From positions 57,751-121,750 of the forward strand of contig JBLNAZ010000170.1 in NCBI GenBank assembly GCA_050259615.1: DNA of 64,000 bases, written 5' to 3'. The position numbers were made by a program, and so were the translations under genes. The notes below the pieces were generated by a model. That model was not told where the DNA came from and did not search any database. It saw nothing but the letters and a program-made list of their open reading frames with translations. How positions within the stretch are numbered: the first letter of the stretch is position 1; every line of letters starts with the position of its first letter. Shown here piece by piece: positions 45,579 through 54,456 of this stretch. This DNA comes from JAAXKN01 sp050259615. Lineage in GTDB: Bacteria; Bacteroidota; Ignavibacteria; Ignavibacteriales; SURF-24.

Positions 45579-46430
45579 ATGAAGTATTTTTACCGGATAT
45601 TATTTCTTGCAGCATTAATATTATCTGTAAGCCTGCAGTCATCTTCATATGCAAAAGAGCCGAAGGGAAAAAAGCCGTGGCTTATTTTGGCAAAGGAAGA
45701 TCTGGCCAGGGGGACTTACCACACAGATCATTACAGGATTTTTAAGAAGTATACGTCGGGCTATAACCTGGAAGTCCTGAAAGCAATCGACATGGTACAG
45801 GCCCACGCAATGGACGGAGGAGGCTACTTTATAGGCAAGGACTCCGTCCCGACTGAATCCCCGACATATTACGAGCTTAAACTGTTTGATAAATCTCTCA
45901 TAACTCCTCCGCGCCACAGCAGTTACTGCTCGGGAAGTTCGTATTCCGCTTTTATAGAAGCCTTAAATATTATACTGGCAAAGAAGGGGAAAAACTTAAC
46001 TCCGGAGAGGCTGGAAGCGCTAAGAATGCAGGAACCCAACGGCGGCAGACGGGAAGACTGGATAAAATTCTGGGGTATCTGGAATGCCGATGGTTTTGGA
46101 AGTCAGTTTGCCATGGTACAGTATTCCCAGATGGGCGTCGAGGTTAAGCCTGAGGATGCACGCCCGGGTGATTTTCTGAACATATCCTGGAAAACAGGTA
46201 TAGGGCATTCTGTAGTTTTTCTCGGCTGGTACATGGATGAGAAAAACAATAAAAATATGGTTTACTGGAGCAGCCAGAAAAGTACAAACGGCTTCGGCGA
46301 CCAGGTGGTTTCTTTGGATAGAATAAAAGACGTAAAGATTGTAAGGCTTACAAAGCCCGGAAACCTGTTTAAGTTTGACATAAACCAGAAAATAAATAAA
46401 GATGTACCGGGAGATCAGATCAACTGGTAG
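45579..46430 (+). CDS. Secreted papain-like (NlpC/P60-type) protein
   Basis: The start at 45579 is preferred (ACGGAGGAGCAG just before) over an upstream ATG at 45531. This gives 283 aa with a signal peptide (residues 1-25, ending SSYA). A Cys in HSSYCSGSSYSAFIEAL and a His in TGIGHSVVFLGWYMD, preceded by RPGDFLNISW, match the Cys/His layout of NlpC/P60 and CHAP amidases. Peptidoglycan or amide hydrolysis in the periplasm is inferred; the family was not identified with certainty. Monocistronic between terminators. Confidence 0.6.
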   Translation: MKYFYRILFLAALILSVSLQSSSYAKEPKGKKPWLILAKEDLARGTYHTDHYRIFKKYTSGYNLEVLKAIDMVQAHAMDGGGYFIGKDSVPTESPTYYELKLFDKSLITPPRHSSYCSGSSYSAFIEALNIILAKKGKNLTPERLEALRMQEPNGGRREDWIKFWGIWNADGFGSQFAMVQYSQMGVEVKPEDARPGDFLNISWKTGIGHSVVFLGWYMDEKNNKNMVYWSSQKSTNGFGDQVVSLDRIKDVKIVRLTKPGNLFKFDINQKINKDVPGDQINW

Positions 46431-46439
46431 AAGGAAATA

Positions 46440-46466
46440 CAAAAGCGGCACCAGTTGCCGCTTTTG
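46440..46466. terminator. Bidirectional terminator
   Basis: A ten-base-pair stem, AAAAGCGGCA with TGCCGCTTTT around CCAGT. It lies between the convergent NlpC/P60-like gene and the histidine kinase. Confidence 0.88.
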
Positions 46467-47921
46467 TTATGCTTCAGGTAAAACAATGGAAAATACAGTT
46501 TCCCCGCTGGGTTCAGAGTGAACATGAATTTCACCATTATGCCATGTTACGATGGATTTTACCACTGAAAGCCCCAGACCGGCTCCACCCAGGCTCCTGT
46601 TTCTTGAGGATTCAGCCCTGAAGAACCTGTCGAATATTTTAGGGAGCAGCTCTTCAGGAATTCCCGGGCCATGGTTCTTTACAGAAATATTAATTTTGTT
46701 TGCTTCCATCCGGCTGACTTCAATAATTACAGGGGTGTTTTCATCACCAAACTTTATTGCGTTGTCAACCAGGTTAAAAAGCGCCTGGCGCATCCATTCC
46801 TGGTCAAGAAAAACGTTTGCATCGTTTTGCACATTAAACAGAAGTTCAAGCTGATTTTCTCCGGCCATAAAGCTCATGTCAGACAAAATGTCTTCGAGGT
46901 AAGCCTTCAGGTTCACTTTTTCCATGTTTATTTTAATCAGCGAGTGATCAATTTTTGAAATAAAGAAAAGCTTATCAACGATATTTATAAGCCTGAGAGT
47001 TTCCTCATAATTGCTTTGAAGAATTTCCCTGTATTCCACGTGAGTTTTGGGAGATTTGAGAGCAACTTCAATTTCACCGCGTAAAATAGTAAGGGGGGTT
47101 TTAAGTTCGTGTGAAGCTGAAATTGAAAACTGATTCATATACTCAATGGATGTTTTAATCCTGTGTATCATTTCATTCAGCCTTCTGACCAGGCGTCCGT
47201 ATTCATCCCCAAATTCTTCGCCCTCAATTTTCTCATTCAGGTTTTGGGCAGTAATCTCATCGAGCCTTCTTATTACACGGTCAATTCTGGAGAGCGACCG
47301 GGCTGAAATGAGAAAGCCTCCTATAATGGAAATGATCAGGAAAATAGGGGCAATAATTACGTAAGTATCCTTCAGACTGTCCAATGCCTCGTGGATCAGG
47401 TCAGCGGGGAAGGCTACAATAATTTTGTATCTTCCTTTCTGAAGATATGCGCCTCTTATTGTATAAGGAGAAAGCTTTTCATTTCTGAAAGCCAGTATGT
47501 TTACCTTATTTGTCTTAACCTGAGGAAAGTCAAGCTTGTGCCCCATAAGGTTTTCTGTTCTGAAGATTATCTTATCCTTAAATTGTACCTGGACATATGT
47601 GTTGCGCGGGTTAAGTGTAACGGCTTCAAATATAAGGTCATAAACAAGATCTTCGGGTGAAGTGTAGACCGAGTCGGGCTGGAAGTCATTCAGGTCTATT
47701 TTGCTGTCCGAGACGAAATTATAAATTGCTTCAGTCTGTCTTGTAAGCGCAACATCCAGCTGTTCATTAAGGCTGTGGTGAGTATAGATATAAATGGCAG
47801 CACCTATCAAGGCCTCAAGAAGCAGAAACAGCAATGAATACCACAAAGTAGTCTTAAAGCGTGTTGTCTTTACATACAAAGCTGCTTTGGAGAAAGTCTT
47901 TTGCAAGTTTAATATTTTCAC
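46467..47921 (-). CDS. HAMP sensor histidine kinase of a two-component system
   Basis: 484 aa. TM1 (about 26-48, LWYSLLFLLLEALIGAAIYI) and TM2 (about 188-210) flank a periplasmic sensor domain of about 140 residues. HAMP (about 215-265) leads to HisKA with SASHELKTPLTI and HATPase_c with LVDNAIKFG, NHGPGIP and GGAGLGLSVV. The layout resembles CusS/heavy-metal-type kinases. It is downstream of its response regulator by about 55 bases in one operon. The signal is unknown. Confidence 0.92.
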   Translation of the reverse strand: MKILNLQKTFSKAALYVKTTRFKTTLWYSLLFLLLEALIGAAIYIYTHHSLNEQLDVALTRQTEAIYNFVSDSKIDLNDFQPDSVYTSPEDLVYDLIFEAVTLNPRNTYVQVQFKDKIIFRTENLMGHKLDFPQVKTNKVNILAFRNEKLSPYTIRGAYLQKGRYKIIVAFPADLIHEALDSLKDTYVIIAPIFLIISIIGGFLISARSLSRIDRVIRRLDEITAQNLNEKIEGEEFGDEYGRLVRRLNEMIHRIKTSIEYMNQFSISASHELKTPLTILRGEIEVALKSPKTHVEYREILQSNYEETLRLINIVDKLFFISKIDHSLIKINMEKVNLKAYLEDILSDMSFMAGENQLELLFNVQNDANVFLDQEWMRQALFNLVDNAIKFGDENTPVIIEVSRMEANKINISVKNHGPGIPEELLPKIFDRFFRAESSRNRSLGGAGLGLSVVKSIVTWHNGEIHVHSEPSGETVFSIVLPEA

Positions 47922-47977
47922 GGCTTAGAAATAATAAATTACCCCGGCGAAAGGGGCTATTTTTGTACAGAAATTCA

Positions 47978-48649
47978 TTAGTTGTCTTTTATAGAATATC
48001 CGACACCTCTTATAGTAAATAAAAGCTGTTTATCAAAATCCTTATCTATTTTATTTCGGAGTTTATTTATATATACATCTATTACATTTGTATCAGTATC
48101 GAAATGGTAGTCGTAGACGTGTTCTGAAAGTCGCGTTCTGGAAATAACCTTATTTTTATTTCTCAGCAGGAATTCCAGGACTGAATACTCCTTTGGAGTA
48201 AGGGAAATTTCAACTCCATTTCTGATAACGCTGTGTGTCTGCAGGTCGAGCGTCAGGTCTCCGGCTCTGAGTGAAAGGGATATATCCGATTCTTTTCTTC
48301 TTAGGAGGGCGCGGACTCTGGCCAGGAGTTCTTCAAAAGCAAAAGGTTTCGTCAGGTAATCATCAGCTCCCGCATCCAGCCCTTCAACTTTACTTTCAAC
48401 CGACTGTCTTGCAGTTAAAAGTAAGACCGGGGTGGATATTTTATTATCCCTGATTTCTTTCAGGAGCATTAAGCCGTTGGTAAAGGGGATCATTATATCA
48501 AGAATGATGAGGTCATATTCCTGCGACAGGGCCAGTTCGCGCCCCTGCCTGCCGTCGAAGGCCGCATCAACTGTGTAGTACTCCTCCTCAAGACCTTTCC
48601 TGATAAAGGAAGCCACCTTTTTTTCATCTTCAACGAGTAATACTTTCAT
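47978..48649 (-). CDS. OmpR/PhoB-family response regulator
   Basis: 223 aa. The receiver domain (1-115) has the acidic pair VEDEKK, the phospho-acceptor Asp51 in LIILDIMIP, LLLTARQ and DDYLTKPF with the conserved Lys. The C-terminal winged helix (about 125-222) has LTPKEYSVLEFLLRN and ends in RGVGY. It pairs with the HAMP kinase encoded next. A likely target is the lysine-rich secreted peptide gene just upstream, but this is inference from position. Confidence 0.95.
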   Translation of the reverse strand: MKVLLVEDEKKVASFIRKGLEEEYYTVDAAFDGRQGRELALSQEYDLIILDIMIPFTNGLMLLKEIRDNKISTPVLLLTARQSVESKVEGLDAGADDYLTKPFAFEELLARVRALLRRKESDISLSLRAGDLTLDLQTHSVIRNGVEISLTPKEYSVLEFLLRNKNKVISRTRLSEHVYDYHFDTDTNVIDVYINKLRNKIDKDFDKQLLFTIRGVGYSIKDN

Positions 48650-48664
48650 TAAAATAAATTACTT

Positions 48665-48695
48665 AAAAAAAAGGAGAGTTAAAAACTCTCCTTTT
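48665..48695 (-). terminator. Terminator of the lysine-rich peptide gene
   Basis: On the minus strand AAAAGGAGAGTT-TTT-AACTCTCCTTTT is followed by a T-run. It lies 30-60 bases after the peptide stop, separating it from the response regulator. Confidence 0.9.
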
Positions 48696-48725
48696 CATGC
48701 GAAATAATTCAGAAGTTAACTGAAA

Positions 48726-49055
48726 TTACTTTTTGCTTTTATCGTTATTGTCTGAAGAAGAAGATTTATCTGTCTTAGTGCTGGATTCTGTAGTTTTATG
48801 CTTCATCGATCTGTGTTTTTTGTGATGTTTCATCTTGGCAGAAGAAGTGTCGTTAGCTGCAACGTTTGTTCTTTCCTTCTTCGTAGTAACCTTTGTAGTT
48901 TCAGTTTTTTTGTTTCCCTGTTTATCTGATTTTTCCACTTTTTCTGTCTTTGTGGAAGTGCTCTTCTGATCCTTATTCTGTGCATATGTTGATAAATTTA
49001 CGCCCCAGAAGAGGACTGTAACTGCCATTAATACTGCAAAAATACGTGCTTTCAT
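48726..49055 (-). CDS. Secreted Lys/Thr/Ser-rich low-complexity protein
   Basis: 109 aa. A signal peptide (1-25, ending STYAQ) is followed by about 84 disordered residues dominated by Lys, Thr, Ser, Asn and His (for example KKTETTKVTTKKERTN and KMKHHKKHRSMKHK). The mature protein is strongly basic, reminiscent of acid-shock Asr-type periplasmic peptides. No homology was recognised. Its position before a two-component operon suggests it may be a target of that regulator. Confidence 0.65.
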   Translation of the reverse strand: MKARIFAVLMAVTVLFWGVNLSTYAQNKDQKSTSTKTEKVEKSDKQGNKKTETTKVTTKKERTNVAANDTSSAKMKHHKKHRSMKHKTTESSTKTDKSSSSDNNDKSKK

Positions 49056-49140
49056 TTTTTTGATTCCTTTAACTTATAATGTTAATGTTGTTTGTTTAAC
49101 AATATAAAGTTAAGCAATGACTATTAAGGAATTCTTAAAG

Positions 49141-49164
49141 GAAGATTAAAATATTTTAATCTTC
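49141..49164. repeat. Perfect 24-base palindrome
   Basis: GAAGATTAAAAT is followed directly by its reverse complement. It is located upstream of the lysine-rich peptide gene and downstream of the APC permease. A second inverted repeat (GGGGCAG-N13-CTGCCCC, 49166-49192) adjoins it. It may be an operator or part of the APC gene terminator. Confidence 0.8.
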
Positions 49165-49209
49165 AGGGGCAGTATTGAAGCCTTTCTGCCCCGCTTTTAG
49201 GTAAAATAT

Positions 49210-51042
49210 TTATACTCCCTTATAGTCCATATGGAAAGTAAAATGGGGGAACTGCTTTGGCAGATGAATTATGTTGTAAATCATAACGCCGATCGACATT
49301 CTGTCGAGCCAGGAAGAAAGCGGCCAGCCGAAATGGATATGCAGTTTTTTGTCGGGCGGCATTTCATATTCCAGTGTTTTAAGAAGGGCAACAATCATAT
49401 CAAATAATTTCATTCCTCTTTGGATAGATATCCAGAAGTGGTTTGGGCTGAAGTTCTGGGGCGCCTCGTTTCTGGGGGAATAGAAACTAATGAATAAGTT
49501 ATCTAATTGTGTTTCCTGCAATTCATATTCAGATGGGCGTCTGAAGTAAAGGTGAACGTCATCCGAAGGTACATCACTGATAGCAAAAATAATATCCATT
49601 GGGGTTCTGGTAGCCCTTCTGACTGGGATTTCTGGAGCCCTGAATTTTGATATTCTAATGCCGGCAAGCAGGAACAGGAGTGTAATGCTGAACCAGAGCA
49701 GGGTGCCGTAGGGCCTGTTCAGTGCAATATAAATGAATGTACTGAGAAGAATAATAAATAAAATTAAAGTGCCGATTCTGGAAGTGTGGTATGAAATTTC
49801 CTTTGTGCCTTTAGAATACCTGTAGATAATAAGCGAACCGGTGTTGATGCAAAAACTAGCAATGAGTCCCACGGCATACATTTCAGCCAGTATAGCCTGG
49901 CTGCCGCTTGTAACGATAAGAATTGCGGTATAAAATATTCCGTTAACAATATGGATTCTGTAGAGCGACTGTTTTTTGTTCAGTTGAATAAGCCAGCCGT
50001 AATTATATCTTTCACCAACTTTTTCAATGAGTTCGGCTGAAGCTACCATGGCGGTATTGACAGCCATAATAAGTGTTATACTGGCGAGGATGGAAACAAG
50101 GACTCCGAAGAGTTCACCGTTAACGCTGGTGGCGAAGGCCGGTATAAGATCGGTTTCATGCTTGCTTATATCTACATTCGATGAAAGCGCAAGCAGTGCA
50201 ATTATAGGAGTAACTATACCGACAGTAACAGCAAGAAAGAAGTAAGCCTTTCTAATTTCCTTCCAGCTTTTTACAAGTGAGGCAGTCTGAAGCACAGATT
50301 CAATACCGGAGTAGGCCAGAATACAGCTTCCGATGCCGATAATTATGTTCTGATAGGAATGGAAAATTGATCCTCCGCTCAGATCATGCCAGAAGTCGCC
50401 AAAGCTTGCATTAAGCTGCATTAGAGTATGCTGATTAAAGTTGGCAAAGCCGCCAACGATGAGGTTTACCAGAACAAAGGACGCAAATACAAAGATCAGG
50501 AAAGTAAACTTTGCATTTTCCTTTATTCCCACAATATTAAGTCCGGTGATGAGCCAGATTACAATGATTTTTAAGAAGAACTTTGCTCCCAGCCCGAGAG
50601 CCAAAAAAGAAGTGCCGTTTTCCACGGCGCTGACCGTTGAAATAGCGGCTGTAAGAACATAGCTTACTATAATTGATGAAATAGCAATAAAAGAGGTATT
50701 GGGTCCCAGAACCAGATAGGAAAACGAATAGACTCCGCCGCCTTTTATATTATTTGCCTCAAGTATTTCGGAAATCTCCACCATTCGTGTGGAAAGAAAA
50801 CGGATCAGAATAGATGTTAGGGCAATGTAGACTATCGCCTTAATTCCTATAAAACGGAAGGCTTCAAAAGGAGCATAGTAAACCGAAGTCAGTTCATCCA
50901 TTAAGGTAATAATACCAACGGCTATCCATGTGAGCCACCATCTTCCGTTAAAAAGATATGAAAGAAAATCTTTCTTGCTCATTACTTTTATGAACAGGGC
51001 GACAAGCAGTATGTTAATTATAGCATATATAAAAGTAAGCAT
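49210..51042 (-). CDS. APC superfamily permease
   Basis: 610 aa integral membrane protein with about 12 helices to residue 465, beginning with FIYAIINILLVALFIKVMS. The APC-type GGGVYSFSYLVLGPNTSF lies in TM3, with the ITGLNIVGIKENAKF and ILAYSGIESVLQTASLV segments. A C-terminal cytoplasmic tail of about 140 residues (from about 470) is longer than usual and contains HFGWPLSSWLDRMSIG. An amino-acid or cation/organic substrate is likely but not identifiable. It stands alone. Confidence 0.82.
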   Translation of the reverse strand: MLTFIYAIINILLVALFIKVMSKKDFLSYLFNGRWWLTWIAVGIITLMDELTSVYYAPFEAFRFIGIKAIVYIALTSILIRFLSTRMVEISEILEANNIKGGGVYSFSYLVLGPNTSFIAISSIIVSYVLTAAISTVSAVENGTSFLALGLGAKFFLKIIVIWLITGLNIVGIKENAKFTFLIFVFASFVLVNLIVGGFANFNQHTLMQLNASFGDFWHDLSGGSIFHSYQNIIIGIGSCILAYSGIESVLQTASLVKSWKEIRKAYFFLAVTVGIVTPIIALLALSSNVDISKHETDLIPAFATSVNGELFGVLVSILASITLIMAVNTAMVASAELIEKVGERYNYGWLIQLNKKQSLYRIHIVNGIFYTAILIVTSGSQAILAEMYAVGLIASFCINTGSLIIYRYSKGTKEISYHTSRIGTLILFIILLSTFIYIALNRPYGTLLWFSITLLFLLAGIRISKFRAPEIPVRRATRTPMDIIFAISDVPSDDVHLYFRRPSEYELQETQLDNLFISFYSPRNEAPQNFSPNHFWISIQRGMKLFDMIVALLKTLEYEMPPDKKLHIHFGWPLSSWLDRMSIGVMIYNIIHLPKQFPHFTFHMDYKGV

Positions 51043-51233
51043 GTATATTTAGCCGTAGTAATTTCAAAAATCCAATCCGTAATATATTGAAAACTAAGAT
51101 TTCTGCAAAAGGTTTTATCTTTAAGTTAAGCATATAAAATGTCTGGAAACACTGAAATTCTTCCCGGAAAATGGCTTTCAGGTGTTAACTATTAGAGAAT
51201 AATTTCGAAAATATAAATAAAAAATAGAGTTAA

Positions 51234-51548
51234 ATGAGTGACGAACAACTTTTTGAAAGAATTAAAGACGCTTTAAGAGGGAAGGTGGAAACTTTTCTTG
51301 AAAAGGTAACTCCTGTTTATGCCGCCCTGAATTGGGAATGGAACGTTAACGGGGAGACCCGGATTCCTAATGAAGAGGACGTAATGTTTAAGCTCTATAA
51401 CCTGATTGATGCGCTTCAGTTTAACAGAAAAGGTTACTGGACTGCATCCTGCGGACTGAAAGTTCAGTACCAGTTCACAAAAGCGGGAATAGAAGTATCC
51501 ATGGTCTTTACAAAAGAGATTGCAGACCGGGGTGTTTATAATTTCTAA
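51234..51548 (+). CDS. Hypothetical protein
   Basis: 104 aa, soluble, with no signal peptide. It has amphipathic helices (LFERIKDALRGKVETFLEKV) then beta-rich sequence (GLKVQYQFTKAGIEVSMVF). No family was recognised and no Shine-Dalgarno is evident. It lies isolated between the APC permease and the convergent ispE operon, and codon usage looks like that of its neighbours. Confidence 0.6.
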   Translation: MSDEQLFERIKDALRGKVETFLEKVTPVYAALNWEWNVNGETRIPNEEDVMFKLYNLIDALQFNRKGYWTASCGLKVQYQFTKAGIEVSMVFTKEIADRGVYNF

Positions 51549-51594
51549 ATTGCAGGATTTAACAAACGGAAATTCACACCGGGCACTAAAAACC

Positions 51595-52425
51595 TCAAAG
51601 ACTTAAGAAGGTAAAATAGTGCCTGGAAAGTGTCTTTTGAACATGTTCCGCCTCTTCCAGGGTGGAAAAGATCCCGAAGACAGTGGAACCGCTTCCTGTC
51701 ATAAGTGAAAATTTTGCTCCCTTGCGGTACATAAGGTCCTTGATGCTTTCAATTTCGGGATATTTATTGAAAGCATATTCCTCAAAACTGTTTGTAACAT
51801 ACTTTATGCACTCCGGCATATTATTCCAGCAGATGCTTTCAATCATCCTGAGGTCAAACGGGGCAGGGGCAACCCTTACGTTCTGGTAGGCTTCCTTTGT
51901 GGAAATGTGTATTCCGGGGTTAACAATCAATAGAGGATACGGGATTTCCAGGTTAAGCATTGAAAGCAATTCACCGCGGCCCTGGGCAAATGCACTTCTG
52001 GGTTTAATAAAAAATGGGACGTCTGAACCGAGTGTTAAAGCAAACTCTCTTAGAGTATCCATATTGAAGCTCAGCTGAAACATCTCATTTAAGGATACAA
52101 GTGCCGCTGCGGCATCTGAACTTCCGCCCCCCATACCGGCACCCATAGGAATATATTTCTTCAGCTCTATTTTAACGTTGATAATTTTACCCGATTGCTC
52201 TTCTAAAAGCTTCTTTGCCTTTACTACAAGGTTACTCTCATCCTCAATTTCTTTTACATCAGAAACAAATTCAAAGCGGTCGTTCCGGGAGAAAATGAGT
52301 TCGTCAAAAAGATCATGGACAGGGTAGAATACGGTTTCAATATTATGAAAGCCGTCAGCTCTTTTTTCAGTTACAAAAAGTCCTATATTTATCTTTGCAG
52401 GTGCTTTAATTTCCAGATAATCCAT
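51595..52425 (-). CDS. ispE: 4-diphosphocytidyl-2-C-methyl-D-erythritol kinase
   Basis: 276 aa GHMP kinase. The N-terminal APAKINIGLFVTEKRADGFH carries the substrate motif, PMGAGMGGGSSDAAAAL is the ATP-binding loop and MTGSGSTVFGIF is the C-terminal GHMP motif. It phosphorylates CDP-ME in the MEP isoprenoid pathway. It overlaps the preceding homocysteine methyltransferase-like gene by 20 bases and is the last gene of a five-gene minus-strand operon. Confidence 0.95.
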   Translation of the reverse strand: MDYLEIKAPAKINIGLFVTEKRADGFHNIETVFYPVHDLFDELIFSRNDRFEFVSDVKEIEDESNLVVKAKKLLEEQSGKIINVKIELKKYIPMGAGMGGGSSDAAAALVSLNEMFQLSFNMDTLREFALTLGSDVPFFIKPRSAFAQGRGELLSMLNLEIPYPLLIVNPGIHISTKEAYQNVRVAPAPFDLRMIESICWNNMPECIKYVTNSFEEYAFNKYPEIESIKDLMYRKGAKFSLMTGSGSTVFGIFSTLEEAEHVQKTLSRHYFTFLSL

Positions 52426-53302
52426 TTATTGCATCCCTGATTTTTTTTATGTGGTTTTGGTTTGAGCCGCAGCATGAACCTATAAAGCTCGGCCTTAATG
52501 GAAGCATTCGTTTTACAATCCTGTAATAAGCTTTCTCGTCAACTCCGCATTTAATTACTTCATCTTTATAGTTTCCGCTTCCGCAGTTCAGGTACGCACC
52601 CCAATTGTATGTGAATCTATAGTCCGAAATGAAATCCTCAAAAACCTTGGGAGTGATGCAGTTCAGCCCGACTGCAAGCGGATTAAATTTCTGAACGAAA
52701 CCGATTACTTCACTGGCACTTTCACCCGAAAGAATTCTTTTCTCCTCATTTATAAAGAGACTCATTACGTAAGGGATGTTGTTTTTACTGCAATAGCGGC
52801 AGATTATCTCAATTTCATCAAAGTGACTTTGGGTTTCATTCAATATGAAATCAGCCCCGTTTAGCATAAGTAAAGTTATATGGGTAATGTGGTTGCTTTC
52901 AAGTTCGTTCAGGCTTAGAGTTCTTTTTTCCTGGTAACAGTCCTCAGCAGGTGCGTTGGAACCCGCAATCAGAACCGGCAGGCTGCTGCGCGCAGCTTTG
53001 GCCGCATCCATATTTCTTTTAACAAGAAGCTCTGAACTGAGGCTGGATACTCCGCTTAAATTAATTGCAGCAGGATTTGACCTGAAGGTATTTGCAGTGA
53101 TAATATCTGCCCCGGCCTGAATGTACTCTTTATGAATATTTATTACCATTTCCTGATTACTGATTCCGGCAAGGCTGGTCCATAAATCTTCATCTGTCTT
53201 CAGGCCCTGCATCTGGAGAAGGCTTCCTATAGCTCCGTCGAGAATCAAGGGGCGGCCCGTTCTTTGGACAAAGCTGAAAATATTTATTCCGGGGAAGTTC
53301 AA
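52406..53302 (-). CDS. Homocysteine S-methyltransferase-family protein
   Basis: 298 aa TIM barrel resembling the MetH N-terminal domain/MmuM. It has ILDGAIGSLLQ, YIQAGADIITANTFRSNP, NETQSHFDEI and the zinc cysteines in VGLNCITP and GSCCGS. All three zinc Cys are present. It probably transfers a methyl group from S-methylmethionine or another donor to homocysteine. There is no cobalamin domain. It is 5 bases from a GT9 gene upstream and overlaps ispE downstream. Confidence 0.85.
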   Translation of the reverse strand: MNFPGINIFSFVQRTGRPLILDGAIGSLLQMQGLKTDEDLWTSLAGISNQEMVINIHKEYIQAGADIITANTFRSNPAAINLSGVSSLSSELLVKRNMDAAKAARSSLPVLIAGSNAPAEDCYQEKRTLSLNELESNHITHITLLMLNGADFILNETQSHFDEIEIICRYCSKNNIPYVMSLFINEEKRILSGESASEVIGFVQKFNPLAVGLNCITPKVFEDFISDYRFTYNWGAYLNCGSGNYKDEVIKCGVDEKAYYRIVKRMLPLRPSFIGSCCGSNQNHIKKIRDAINGLSGN

Positions 53303-53307
53303 TTTAC

Positions 53308-54456
53308 TTATTTTCCTAAAACTGCCGCTTTGGTTCTAATACTTTCAAAATAGTTAACCGTTTCATCTACAATTCTCTGCAGGTCCACCATCGATCTGCA
53401 TTCAACGTTATACGGGCACACCTTTTTCCAGCAGGGGGCACATTCGAGTCCTTCGGGAAAAAGCTTGACGCCTCTGCCGTAAAGTTCTATTTCTGTCCAG
53501 CAGCTTAAGCCGAACCAGGCTATAACGTATTTTTTGAGGGCAATAGCCAGATGCATTCCGAAAGAGTCGCCCGTAATTACAACCTGTGGAATGCTTTCAT
53601 AGCAGGCGCCGCGCCTTACGCCCTCATTTACCGGAGTATTAATTACTTTTCCCGGAAAGTGTGAGGCTATTTCTTCGTTTCTTTTTTCATCTTCAGGGCC
53701 CCCGAGCAGCACAATTTTGTATTTATCCAGGGCAAGAAACTTCTCAATTAAAGTAACGTGCTGATCAACAGTCAGTTTCTTATTCGGATAGAGTAAAGAG
53801 CATCCTGTATTGAATCCAATTACCATATCATCGTCTTTGATGCCGGCTTTAGCCTTAAAGCTTTCAATAAACTTTAATTCTTCGTCAAAGAAATTAAAAA
53901 CATAATCATCCATCTGGTAGTTAAGTTCAAAAGTCTCGGCAAGGTAATCCTGTCCGGTTCTGGTATTAACCTTAAACTTCAGGTAGTCATCCATTCCAAG
54001 TTTATAGTTATATCCGGCGCTTTCATTAAGAGGAATTATCTTCCCGTCCTCATTCATACCGAATCCGAGTCTGTGGCTTGCTTTTACGCTTTGAGCCAAT
54101 GCACCTGAGCGCAGGGATTTATCCACATTCATCACATAATCAAATTCCATCTGAGAAAGTACTGAGATTGTCTCAAAGTCATACGGCATTACCTTATCGA
54201 CAAAGGGATTATTAAAAAGCAGGGGAACGGTGGACTTCAGTGTAACCCAGTAGATGGTTGACTCGGGGAATTTTCTTTTCAGGCCCTTCAGCTGGGCCGT
54301 AGTCATGAGTATGTCACCCATTGCATCCAGATTAATAAGAAGAATTTTTACCCCAATCGGGACACAATCCCTGCAGCCATCCTGAAGACAGTCGTGCCCG
54401 GGAAAGCAGGGCTTATAGCCCGTGAAATGTTTGCATTTTGGAATTTTAATGTTCAT
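53308..54456 (-). CDS. Glycosyltransferase family 9 with N-terminal Cys cluster
   Basis: 382 aa heptosyltransferase-like GT-B enzyme. The N-terminus has five cysteines (8, 17, 23, 28, 31) before the GT9 start ILLINLDAMGDILMTTAQL. The donor-domain elements VIGFNTGCSLLYPNKKLTV and ITGDSFGMHLAIALKKYVI lie in the C-terminal half, as does a second Cys cluster (GLECAPCWKKVCPYNVEC). It probably adds a heptose or similar sugar to a cell-surface glycan or lipopolysaccharide. A metal- or disulfide-stabilised N-terminus is inference. It overlaps the next upstream GT9 by four bases. Confidence 0.88.
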   Translation of the reverse strand: MNIKIPKCKHFTGYKPCFPGHDCLQDGCRDCVPIGVKILLINLDAMGDILMTTAQLKGLKRKFPESTIYWVTLKSTVPLLFNNPFVDKVMPYDFETISVLSQMEFDYVMNVDKSLRSGALAQSVKASHRLGFGMNEDGKIIPLNESAGYNYKLGMDDYLKFKVNTRTGQDYLAETFELNYQMDDYVFNFFDEELKFIESFKAKAGIKDDDMVIGFNTGCSLLYPNKKLTVDQHVTLIEKFLALDKYKIVLLGGPEDEKRNEEIASHFPGKVINTPVNEGVRRGACYESIPQVVITGDSFGMHLAIALKKYVIAWFGLSCWTEIELYGRGVKLFPEGLECAPCWKKVCPYNVECRSMVDLQRIVDETVNYFESIRTKAAVLGK

